Assembly: GCF_004359215.1 (NCBI RefSeq)
Contig: NW_027152062.1
Location: forward strand, 960,614 to 1,024,613
DNA length: 64,000 bases
Source: Bremia lactucae
Taxonomy: Eukaryota > Oomycota > Peronosporomycetes > Peronosporales > Peronosporaceae
Reading direction: 5' to 3'
Shown here: piece after piece, positions 32,901-42,312 of the stretch
Layout: each line of letters starts with the position of its first letter
How positions within the stretch are numbered: the stretch's first letter is position 1
Notes under the pieces: model-generated
What the model saw: only the letters and a program-made list of their open reading frames with translations
Told to the model about the DNA's origin: nothing
Databases searched by the model: none
Program-made: the position numbers and the translations under genes

Positions 32901-33465
32901 CGAAGTACTTGCCAAAACGACTTGAATTGTTATTGCGTAGTGTTTTTGCGTTACCAAAGGCCTCAAGCAACGGGTTACTCTCTAAAAAGGTGCGCTTAAC
33001 CTTGTCCACACCTGCACCACTGCCGCTGACGCCTGCAATGTAGTTTTGTATTTGTTTAGACGCCTCGGTCTTACCAGCGCCACTTTCACCGCTGATAATG
33101 ACGCACTGATTGTCTTCCTCGCTCAGCATAGTGCGATAAGTCTCCTCAGCCGTAGCAAATACGTGTGGTGCCACGTCAATGCGAGGTTTGTGCTTATAGC
33201 CAAGCATACTTTTCTCGCCATAAATATCCAGCCACTTGTACGGGTTCACGACTACCAGCACGTGGCCGATGTACGAGTAAATAATGTCAGCAGCGTGACG
33301 CATCTTGAGGTTCTCAAGAATGGACGTTTCACTCACAGATGAAAGAAGTACGAGATCTTCCACGCCGACCACCACGCGCTCCTCCGTGAACAGCGCCTTC
33401 GGCTTGGCACTAGTTGTTGGGTTGCGACGCCCCATTGCCGAATGTGCGGAATTATTGTGTGACAT
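29965..33465 (-). CDS. Class I-like unconventional myosin with TH1 tail and degenerate FYVE-like segment
   Basis: 1166 residues from the first ATG (an upstream in-frame TTG is ignored); no introns. Actin-based motor, probably acting at membranes. Motor domain about 45-730: P-loop GESGAGKT (126-133), switch I [11 protein letters not shown] (about 177), switch II [20 protein letters not shown] (about 420), actin-binding and relay region with [10 protein letters not shown], converter about 640-720. One IQ motif ([12 protein letters not shown], about 740). TH1 domain (about 770-905; [23 protein letters not shown]), which in class I myosins binds acidic phospholipids. A FYVE-like segment follows (about 908-960) with [11 protein letters not shown] and LYCNDVC, but most zinc ligands are absent. 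The last ~110 residues are strongly basic ([20 protein letters not shown]). Oomycetes are known to have myosins with such FYVE/TH1 tails. Class assignment needs a tree. Confidence 0.95.
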   Translation of the reverse strand: [1166 protein letters not shown]

Positions 33466-33712
33466 GTGTAAAATGCCACAATCTCCGTTTCTGACCAATC
33501 AGGTGGTTTAGATCAAATATCAAATCAGAAACAAATAACGTTGCCGCAACCAAATTTTCCTTCATGTAAACATCACACGATATTAGAAATTGCATTATTC
33601 TAGAGGCGTGGTAAGGTCATTGAAGTAGCGGCCTGTAGGGTTATAAGCTTTGGTCAACTTCGGCTGCAGAAATCAGCTCGGATGGACAAGAGAAGAGAGG
33701 CAAGACAGATAA
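33466..33712. promoter_or_regulatory. Myosin upstream region
   Basis: The only host-type sequence between the myosin start and the first LTR piece at 33713, about 250 bp. No specific motif is claimed. Confidence 0.3.
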
Positions 33713-33790
33713 TGTAACGGGGCACCTTCTGTGTAACGGGATGTCCCGTTACATAAATGTTATTTCTTATAAGAGAATCATAAATATTTT
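33713..33790. repeat. Scrambled Gypsy family D LTR ends
   Basis: 33713 begins TGTAACGGGGCACCTTCTG, which is the family D LTR end in reverse. 33732 begins TGTAACGGGATGTCCCGTTA, the family D left end in forward orientation, and runs about 55 bp (ATTTCTTATAAGAGAAT). Both are cut short. Confidence 0.65.
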
Positions 33791-33904
33791 AACTCAAAAG
33801 TAATAAAGATATTTCTTTACATATTTCCTCTCATAGAAAATAATATTAATAATATTTTCTATGAGAGGAAATATGTATTGAAGTATCTTTATTACTTTTG
33901 AGTT
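33791..33904. repeat. 114-bp near-perfect palindrome
   Basis: Arms of about 55 bp start AACTCAAAAGTAATAAAGAT and end in the complementary ATCTTTATTACTTTTGAGTT, meeting at an AATATTAATAATATT centre. Only a few mismatches lie in the middle of the arms (TTTCTTTAC against GTATTGAAG). It lies between two family D LTR left ends. It could fold into a long hairpin. Confidence 0.9.
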
Positions 33905-33908
33905 AATA

Positions 33909-34343
33909 TGTAACGGGGTCTCCCGTTACTTAAGTATTATTTCCTATAAGAGGATTAACAATAATTATATCCTACAAGAAGAAATTTATAAAGAAGTATA
34001 ACATTATAATCTAATTAATTTTTACTTATATAGTTCCAATATAACCAAATTTGGTATTATTGATGCAATAAGACATTAATTGATTTAAGTCTAAATCTAC
34101 ACCGCCAATCATTTCAAGACACGATTGTGCGGTGCGCAAGGATGCGCCATACTTATTGAGATATTAATATAATAAATTCAGTAGTAGATAGAAGATCATT
34201 ACGTAGGAAACTAAATGTATTACTACAGTTTTACTTTTTCTCTATTCTAAAGACTTAGTATAGACTTTTGAAGCCAAAGACACTTAGTCTCAGAAGAAAA
34301 TTTTGTCTGTACCTTTGTGTGCATGGAATTTCGGGGCACCTGT
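33909..34343 (+). repeat. LTR of Gypsy family D (5' LTR, 3' end deleted)
   Basis: TGTAACGGGGTCTCCCGTTA to about TCGGGGCACCTGT, then a primer-binding site CCTGGTAGCACTTCGTAG in plus sense, so this is the 5' LTR of a plus-strand element. It aligns with 51497-51978 but lacks about 70 bp near the end. Confidence 0.8.
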
Positions 34344-34540
34344 CCTGGTAGCACTTCGTAGTCCATTCAACGGCCTACGCACGTTCCATCCAACATGGAC
34401 ATGTTGGAGATCACTCAGATGAGTAAACCTCGAATGGAGAGCGATCAAACGAATGTGTTTGCTAAAATGTTTGTCTGAGCCGGTTCTTAAAGATATCATA
34501 CGACCCAAAGACTAACGGGTCGTGAAGCTTGAGCCCCAAG

Positions 34541-34952
34541 TGTAACGGAGCACTACGACTTGTACTGCTTCAGTTGCGAGTGGTGCCTTACGTCACTTCA
34601 CGTACACTATTACGTGCGGAGGAAGACTTCTCTTTAAGACAACTAACTTAAAGAGGGTTAAATGAAAACTGTGTTAATATAATTAAGTATCTCTTCTTTC
34701 TATCTGTAAATGCTAACTTAATTATAAACTAATACTAAACATGCAATTGTATTCTTATCGATCTATCTCTTTACGTTTACAGCTGATTATTCTGCGGAAT
34801 AAATAGATATAATGGTCTATACCGATTTATGGATATTAATTCTGAACATTACTATATAAAATAATATCCTCCAAATATTATCTACCTTTTAGATAACATA
34901 TGAATTAATAACCTTTAAGTGTCAACTTCATGTAACGATACACCCCGTTACA
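34541..34952 (-). repeat. Solo LTR, Gypsy family B, with 5-bp target duplication CCAAG
   Basis: 412 bp TGTAACGGAGCACTAC to CACCCCGTTACA, flanked on both sides by CCAAG (34536-34540 and 34953-34957). No element interior adjoins it. A solo LTR from LTR-LTR recombination, inserted in gag of another Gypsy element. Confidence 0.9.
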
Positions 34953-35290
34953 CCAAGGCCCAACATTTGGCACGTCCGGCTAAGTTGGACATGCCAAATT
35001 TCACTTTTGTCGCATCATCACTGATACGACGAGCTTCAATGACATCGTCTACTTCGACGAACCATCTTAAAAGGGAGTCGCCTTAACTTAAAGATTTATT
35101 TAAGCTTTCGGGTCCACGCGGAAGCATCGGCCCATTCGCAGCATGTAAATGTTGATGTCTCAACAGTGTTAACTGTTTAGGACCCTATTATATCACCACC
35201 TCTGTGTGTTGAGAGCCTTGCTAATGAAGCAAGGCTACTTTCTCTTGGGCCCCCGTCGAGTTCGTGTTAACTGAACTCGACTATGGCCGC
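34953..35290 (-). pseudogene. Gypsy gag fragment, minus sense
   Basis: Matches 43320-43650 (gag N-terminal and leader part) in the same orientation, including CGACGAACCATCTTAAAAGG against CGACAAACCATCTCAAGAGG and the AGCCTTGCTAATGAAGCAAG hairpin-like block. Broken frames. Confidence 0.65.
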
Positions 35291-35611
35291 ATGCTGTTCA
35301 TCTCTGCCCGGAGTATACAGCATAGCGCCAACGGCTGGCCCGCTTACGACCGACCGCGAGCCGAATTCCGGGCTCGGGCAGAGCTTCTGGATTTGAAGCG
35401 GGGCAAGCGTGACATTAACGCTTATGCCCAACATACACGATACCTGGTCAGTTGTATCGTGAGTCATCCAATTGATGAACAAACGCAGGTAACTGTGTTT
35501 GTCAAAGGTCTTGCAAACGGACCTGTTAAAACCCGCCTGTTCCGGCTAAAGTTAGAGTCCCTTCACCTTGCGATCTCTATAGCGGAACAAAAGGGCTTTA
35601 GCCTGAAATAG
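35290..35611 (+). pseudogene. Gypsy gag capsid fragment
   Basis: Capsid C-terminal pattern: RPRAEFRARAELLDLKRGK, RDINAYAQHTRYL, TVFVKGLANGPVKTRLFRL. The homologous minus-strand gag at 43439-43014 has RSELLKLKQGKRDVHAYAQH. Confidence 0.75.
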
Positions 35612-35749
35612 GCTTTCATTCACTCATGTGCATATCGTCCACTGAGACGACAAGAAAATAGAGGTCCAGAACCCATGGATCTCTCGTATGTATAGCGAGA
35701 AACCTAGCTCTTCATCTTATCATTGATCGTATGTCAAAGAGTAGAATAA

Positions 35750-36983
35750 TCTTTCGTTAATGGATCTGATCAATCGATTCTATCAGATCCTTATGCGTGA
35801 ACAGGCTGTCACGTTCACAGCAGTAAGCACCCCAAGCGGAATGCTATGGGAATGGCTAGTTATGCCACAGGGGCTTAGTAATGCCCCTGCGACATTCAAC
35901 GGATGTCTAACAAATCTGTTGAGATCGGTGCAGGATTTCGCACCGAGTTATTTTGATGACGTCTTCGTACATAAACGTTAAGTCGACGCTGAAGTACATC
36001 TAACCCCACGTCCGAAAGGTTCTTACACTTATGCGTAAGCATAAGTTGTATGCAAATCTCAAGAAGTGAAAATTCGCTGCAAGCAAAATACCACTTCTAG
36101 AGTCCATCGTGGGTAAACACGGTGTACGCCCTTATACGGAAAATATCAAGGCGATAACCGACTGGCCTGTGCTAGTCGATGTAAAGGCACTTCGAAAGTT
36201 TCTCGGCTTAGCGGCGTACTTACACGAGTACTCCCGCAATCATGCCGAAATTACAGCACATCTTTCTTCTTTGTTAATGAAAAATGTAAAGTGGTCATGG
36301 TACACTGATTGTCAGCGTCCGTTAAGAATATCAAGCAAAGCTTGATGCAATCGCCAATCCTGGTGATGGCGGACCAAGATAGACCAATCATGTGGTCTGT
36401 GACGCCAGCGATTTTGCGATCGGCTGTGCGTTAATGCAATTTTACACAGACGGCGCAGAGCGCACCGTCTGCTATTAGTCGCGTCAGCTTCATACAGCTG
36501 AACGCAACTATCCACTGTATAACACGGAACTCCTTGACATGAGATATGCACTGGCTAAGTTTAGGTCAATCTCCCAAGAGATCGACCTTTCATTTGTTAT
36601 ACGGACCATGCGTCGTTACGCCCGGTCCCCACTTCTCGCATATAATGGCGAGATGGTTGTTTTTCTTCGCAAATTACAACTTTTCCGTGAAATATAAGCC
36701 AGGACGACTTGATGTCGTTGCTAATGCCTTTTCGCGCCGGCCCGATTTTAAGCCGGCTGCGCAAAACAACAGTGACGATAAGCCTACTAATGCAACAAAC
36801 GACAATGAGCATGAGCCCACTCTTGCAACAATAAGTGTTCCGTCGTCAACATTACTTAGCGACGTTAGAAGCGCCTATCAAGAAGATAAGGCTCTTAAAG
36901 AGTTGATGGGTCAACTTAAAAATCCATCACAACAATCCTTAAAAGGATTGTCAAAATTGTATCGATTCTCAAGGGATCGATAA
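35750..36983 (+). pseudogene. Gypsy RT and RNase H
   Basis: RT: MDLINRFYQILMREQ, GMLWEWLVMPQGLSNAPATF and the catalytic FAPSYFDDVFVHKR intact at 35942-35980; connection VKALRKFLGLAAYLHEYSRN (36180-36240). RNase H: the end of the domain with FANYNFSVKYKPGRLDVVAN (36660-36720). Several frame breaks (about 36060, 36345 and 36540). A deletion removes most of the integrase after 37140. Confidence 0.8.
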
Positions 36984-37430
36984 AAAACACGCAATAGTAT
37001 ACTTTGCTACACAGCCATTGCTAGCAACACACCTCGTGTCGTCATCCCCAATCATAATGATTTGCATTTACGCATCATGTATGACTGTCACGACGCACCA
37101 ATAAGTGGGCATCGTACACGTGAGAAAACTTCTCAAGCTTTTTTTAGAGTAACTCTTATTCAAGGAGTAAGGGATTCGCTCAAGCAAAGGACAATCTAGC
37201 TCTTATTTATCACGCATTGACTCAACAGTTAATACAAAAGGTGCAAATGTTGATTCAATCCACGTTGAAGTGGACACACTCAGTAATAGCGCTAATGCTA
37301 TTACTGACTTTGATAACGATACTGAAAGACTCAACATCGAAAATAATATTCTTAGTGAGAGCAATAATGCTCTCACTCAAGAGGATACAAAGCCTGTTCG
37401 TCCCGAGCTAAAGCATGATAGTCTTGGGGC
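36984..37430 (+). pseudogene. Gypsy integrase scraps
   Basis: The zinc module starts (about 37075-37130, YDCHDAPISGHRTREKT in pieces), then a jump to the IN C-terminal linker at about 37145 (SESNNALTQED, 37358-37385). The catalytic core is deleted. Confidence 0.6.
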
Positions 37431-37439
37431 AGAGTCTGG

Positions 37440-38440
37440 TTTCTACGAATCAGACGTTCCACTACATCCTTCAAGGATGAGATCTTTTAGAGAGCTGTCA
37501 CCAGCTCGTTTTGAAGGGAATGATGTGCCGTTCGTTCGCCAGTTGATCAGTGTCAATTTGCGCACAATTTTTCAACGGGTGACGAGAAAGATTATCGACC
37601 GTCACCGCTAACTCGCGACGACGGGATCGCTCGTGATTTATGTCCTCCCTTTAATAATGGAGGGTGTGATCGAGTCACGATATTACTCGGGTTTGGCGAA
37701 CGAGGCGAACCCGATATCCCCTCCTCCTCTACACGCATTGACAGATTTGAGTGGTGAAAAGCGTTTCATTGTTGAATACTTCTCGAACCACCGTGATGTG
37801 AAAGGGGTTTGAACGAGTTATCTCGTTTGTTGGCGAGGGTATATACCCTTGCATGATTGTTGAGAACCTCGTTCCCGACTAATAATCGACGTACCGGGTA
37901 GTACGACGAGGCCCATCCTCCTCGACAGAAGGTCCTCACAGAATGAGCGCTTTTCGCGCTCGTAAAAGGATTGGAGGTTCTCACTCCCTTCGCGCATCTC
38001 ACAAGAGAATGAGCGTCCTCCAATAAGCTTGTTTAAGAAAGTATGTTTCCTTAGGGACACGACCTGCACCCCTAAAACAACATGGACATGAGCCCCTCCC
38101 CACAAGAGGCAAGATAACCCTGCTCTCTAGCCAAACGGTGCAGCTTCTAGCGTGCACCGACTACAGTCCATTTTTTTGAACCGGTCACGAAACGCATCCA
38201 ATTTGTCAAGCCAGCATCTGCTTTCCACATTCTGTACAAATGCTTTTCAAGCTTGAAACAAAAGAGTGACATCATTTGCTCGCTTGCATGTGTACTATCG
38301 ATGCCGGAAAAATGCATCGATGAAGAATTCAGTTTCGCCCTCACCAGGCTTGTATAGGACGGATGATCAAATAACGAGATTTTGTAGCGGTCGTTAGTCA
38401 TCTGAGACCAACGAGTTCTGTTGCCCGAAGAGGGCAACCA
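37440..38440 (-). pseudogene. Antisense ORF of Gypsy family D, copy 3
   Basis: Lies on minus, opposite to the plus-strand gag-pol to its left. 38437-38147 has RTRWSQMTNDRYKISLFDHP and a helical region ending TGSKKWTVVGAR. After frame changes, GSCPCCFRGAGRVPKETYF (38075-38020) gives the Cys motif region, then ENLQSFYEREKRSFCEDLLS and RRMGLV (37985-37905), LANKRDNSFKPLSHHGGSRS (37830-37775), and toward 37440 the remains of the coiled coil. All these blocks match the copy at 49640-51352. Function unknown. Confidence 0.6.
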
Positions 38441-38699
38441 AATTCTTTTTCGGGAGCGAATTGCAAAGCATTGTGGTCCCTCTCTTGTTGGTTCATGTTA
38501 ACACGTTGACGCTTAAATTGGTCTCGGCGTGATCCTTAGAATCACTCCATTGCTGGTGATGCATTCTAGCACCACCAGTAGCATGATTATCGAAGGTATT
38601 TTTACGACACTTCGGTCCTGGTGAAGCATTCTGACATCACCAGAATTATCATCGTCAAGGCAGTCATCACAAGATGATTCCCATCAGATCTTATGTATA

Positions 38700-39222
38700 A
38701 GTGCCTACACTTGATCCGTTGTTCACGGAGACATTAAAAGAAACTATATCCAAAGGTACCTGGGAATATTTGACCTCATTCTTGGGGACTTGTTTCCTCA
38801 AGTGTTATTTAGGCGGTATCGTCCCCAACTGCCTCTCGCTGTGGTTCCACAGCGAGTTTCCAATCATCGACTCTTCAGTCGACATAGGACTTTTAAACTG
38901 TCGCTTATAGCCAGGCGTTGGATATTTTCATGGATGTTGCTTTTCAAGCAAGCATCCTTGTTTCGTACCACTCGACTTATTCAAGTGGTCGAATTTCGAC
39001 GCTGCCTGTGCTTGTGCGCAGCCGTCGGATTCTTACTCCACAGTGTGATACTACTTAGATCTTGTGCAGTCGTGCAAACGGTCCAACCACAAATGAGGTC
39101 ACCACACTCACTCGTAGGACATCCACACACTTGTGGACGCTCCAAGACGTTCATCAGATAACCATCTGATGAGCGAGAGGCAGACATCGTCACGGCTTGA
39201 TGCTGCCAGTTTATGCACTGCT
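38700..39222 (-). pseudogene. Gypsy pol linker fragment (protease-RT)
   Basis: Minus frame with SASRSSDGYLMNVLERPQVC (39200-39110) matching 42200-42130 and 22170-22090. Cut at 39222 by the family B LTR. Confidence 0.65.
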
Positions 39223-39676
39223 TGTAACGGGGCACTACGACTTGTACTGCTTCTGTACAAGTCCACTTCGCACTGCTTCAGTTGCGAGTGGTGCCCTACG
39301 TTATTTCACGTACACTAGTACGTGCAGAGGAAGACTTCTCTTAAGGCAGCTAGCTTTAAGAGGGTAAAAAGAAAACTGTATTAAATATAATGGAGTGTCT
39401 CTTGTTTTATATTTGTAAATGCTAACTTAATCATAAACTAATACTAAACATGTAAATGAATTCTTATCTCTATCTTCTCTGTAACTCTCTCTTTGATTAC
39501 TCCTGCAGCTGTTTAGTCTGCGGAATAAATAGGTATAATGGTCTTACCTATTTATGGATAAGAATTCTGAATGTTACTATATAAAGAATATCCTGCAAAT
39601 ATTATGTACCTCTTAGATAATATATTAATTTACAACCTTTAAGTGTTAATTTATGTAACGATACACCCCGTTTACA
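39223..39676 (-). repeat. LTR of Gypsy family B (3' LTR of the 39223-44280 element)
   Basis: 454 bp TGTAACGGGGCACTAC to CACCCCGTTTACA. The polypurine tract (GGGAGGGGTGA on minus) abuts its right end, so it is the 3' LTR of a minus-strand element. Confidence 0.9.
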
Positions 39677-39795
39677 TCACCCCTCCCTTAACAACAATCA
39701 CTCTGAGTCTCATTGGACGGAGCGGTCGCTATGTGACCACTTTATTTTTAAAACGATGTTGATTGGTCAGATCCATTATTTTAAATTCCATCGCA

Positions 39796-40441
39796 TGAAG
39801 AATCAACTCATGCGGGATTGACGATAGTACTGCGCCTCCGCTGCGGCTCGTGCAGCTGCGGGTGATGCACTGTTACCTCTTGCGGCAGACGGAACGTCTG
39901 CCGTAGTATCTTCCACTCGCACAACACTTGATGTTGCGAGTGCACGTGGTGATTCACCACGTGAATACGACCCCTCTTCGGAGGTCGATTACGAATGCGA
40001 GTCGGACGAAATGGCCAACTCGGGGAGAAGGAACGATCGCCTGATAGACGTCAGGCGGCTGACTATGAGCCTTCGAATGAGAGGGCTCATTCTGATAGAC
40101 GAGTTAGTAGTCTATTTGGATCCGACGATGAGGATGATCCCTCATCGCCCGTTCCGTCTCCCGTACGGTCACCTGCACGTGTTTATGTGCAAGGTGATGC
40201 CGATGGCGTAAGCCATCGTAAGAAAAGTTCTTGTGGTACCTCTACTTCAGTGAGTACCACTCTGGGGAGTGATGACAGTAAAATGTCTCATCTCGCCCCT
40301 AATAAGAAGCCGTGGCTTTTGTCAGTATGGCTAATCAAAAGCTTGTCTGGAATAACTACTCCTTACAATAAATATCCTTTATTTATTGCGACAAAGCTAC
40401 ATGGCCTTGATCCCAGCGCGAAGAACTTTCGCGCTGAGGAA
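39796..40441 (+). pseudogene. Antisense ORF of Gypsy family B, copy 2
   Basis: Nearly identical to 25812-26456. Start MKNQLMRD, then a 1-nt insertion causing a stop, so this copy is frameshifted at the start. Later blocks: DSPREYDPSSEVDYECESDE (intact here, broken in copy 1), SSLFGSDDEDDPSSPVPSP, KKPWLLSVWLIKSLSG, FIATKLHGLDPSAKNF. Cut by the gap at 40442. The two copies complement each other's frameshifts. Confidence 0.6.
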
Positions 40442-40541
40442 NNNNNNNNNNNNNNNNNNNNNNNNNNNNNNNNNNNNNNNNNNNNNNNNNNNNNNNNNNN
40501 NNNNNNNNNNNNNNNNNNNNNNNNNNNNNNNNNNNNNNNNN
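40442..40541. other. Assembly gap (100 N)
   Basis: Exactly 100 N, again inside a family B element and again on the pol side of the antisense ORF. Confidence 0.99.
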
Positions 40542-41290
40542 AGGAGCGCTGACAACCAGCGTTCCATATCCATTTCTTGTATTTTTTTCGAGACGAGAGA
40601 GATGAATTGTCATCTCGGCATAATTGCGTGAGTACTTGTGCAAGTACGCCGCTAAACCAAGGAACTTTCTAAGTTCCATGACATCGACTGGAACTGGCCA
40701 GTCGGTGATCACCTTTATCATTTCGGGATCAGGGCGCAAGCCGTGTTTGCCTACAATGCACCCAAGAAGTGGTATTTCGATTGCAGCGAATTTCACTTCT
40801 TGAAATTTGCTTACAACTTATGCTTTTGCAAAAGTTTAAGAACCTGACTAACGTGAGTTTTATGAACTTCTACGTCCGTCTTTCCATCCATGGACCGGCT
40901 ATGGACGAATACATCGTCATAACAATCCGGTACAAATTCTCGCACCAGTCACAAAAGAATCGTTACGCATCCGTTATATGTTGCAGGGGCGTTACTAAGC
41001 CCCTGCGGCATTACTAGTCATTCCCTGAGCATCCCATTGGGAGTGCTCACTGCTGTGTACGGAATGTCCCGTTCACGCATATGGATTTGATAGAACCCAT
41101 CCATCAGATCCATAGACGAAAAGATCGTACTCTTAGTATAATGCTGCAACGGTACCGGCTCAACGCCGATACCTATTCAGTTTGTTGAGTGAGTGCACTA
41201 TCCGCCACCCTCCTGTGGCCTTTTGCACACAAAAGGTCGGAGAGCTATGTGGGGAGGTTGAATCCCTTACATGGCCCGCTTTAATTCGAT
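40542..41290 (-). pseudogene. Gypsy family B reverse transcriptase
   Basis: From 41290 down: the RT N-terminal part (PPHSSPTF and GGWRIVHSLNKL), palm pieces around 41100-40900, then IPLLGCIVGKHGLRPDPEMI and MELRKFLGLAAYLHKYSRNY (40770-40610). The region of the catalytic aspartates (about 40905) reads YDDVFVH-like with TATGACG (Tyr-Asp), following a frameshift. Ends at the gap. Confidence 0.75.
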
Positions 41291-42267
41291 CGGTTAAGAA
41301 TTTATCGATCACAAGTACATGTTCACGAGGCAGTGGCTACTGCTTCATGACACAGTACTTTGAGCTTGGTTTGAGCTCGATGTCATGTCGAGTGCCTCTA
41401 TCCTTAGGCAACTAGCATGAAAATGTTTCAGGGAATACATCCCAAAACTCAATCGAATTCTTGTATTAAGGGTTTGTATTAAGTGACCAGTTTTACGTTT
41501 TCCCAAAATATACAACTGGTCACTTAAGACAAACGCTTTATACAACCGCTGACCGAATATCGATAACGTCTTCGTCCTCTGCGACGAGTACGCAGATCTC
41601 TCAAGAACTGATCAGGTGTCTCCGAAATTGACTTCGGAGGCGTATACAGATCAAGAGTATAAGCGCCTGCTCTTGATCCGTAAGTAACCAAGACATCAAA
41701 TGTCTCGATTTTTCATGGGACCCCTTTTTCACAGCCTGCCGAGAGATTTATCCCTCGTGATGCTGAAGTCTAGTCACTTCAGTATTAACTATTGTGAGGA
41801 GATTTCTCCTCAAGTACGTGGGGACTTATTCCCTCAACGACTTTTGACTGTGGTTGCGCTATCACAGTCGGGTCCTCTATGGTCGACTCTCTACTCGACC
41901 TAGGATCGTCATGATGTCCTTTTTGGGCAATCGATATCTTCCTTGAATGTCGCCTGCTAGGTGTACATTCATGTCTCGATCCACTCGACAAATTCGAGTG
42001 GTTGACCTTCGGCGCTGCCTGTGCATTCGCACAGCCACCGGCAAATGACTCCACAGGGTGATTAATAATCACACTGTGATCTTGTGCAGTCGTACTAACG
42101 ACCGTACCACAAGTGAGGCCATCGCACTCAGTCGTAGTACATCCACACGCTTGAGGACGCTCCAAGACGTTCATCAGATGGTCATCTGTTGAACAAGTGA
42201 CAGGCATCTTACGGATCGATGCTGCCAGCTGATCCTTGGCTCGTATTTTCTGAGCCAAGGTAAACAA
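41291..42267 (-). pseudogene. Gypsy family B protease-RT linker
   Basis: A 160-residue frame at 42267-41785 (TDDHLMNVLERPQACGCTTT) followed by broken frames. The same sequence is found at 22170-21141 and 39222-38700. No domain of known function. Confidence 0.65.
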
Positions 42268-42312
42268 AGAATGACATCAAATTTGTCATTCAAATCCAGT
42301 ACGATAAAATCA

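Larger units (their letters stand above)
33909..38640 (+). mobile_element. Ty3/Gypsy family D plus-strand element, rearranged
   Basis: Plus-strand order: 5' LTR (33909), leader and gag N-terminus (34350-34540), gag capsid (35290-35611), RT and RNase H (35750-36983), integrase scraps (36990-37430), antisense ORF (38440-37440 on minus). It is interrupted by a solo family B LTR (34541-34952) and by a minus-sense gag piece (34953-35290), and no 3' LTR was found before 38700. Confidence 0.7.

Noticed and set aside
39995..40211. Plus frames as host genes rather than part of a retroelement
   Set aside because: The same sequence recurs at 25990-26230 and both lie between LTR-polypurine tract and the gap of family B elements, so they belong to the element.
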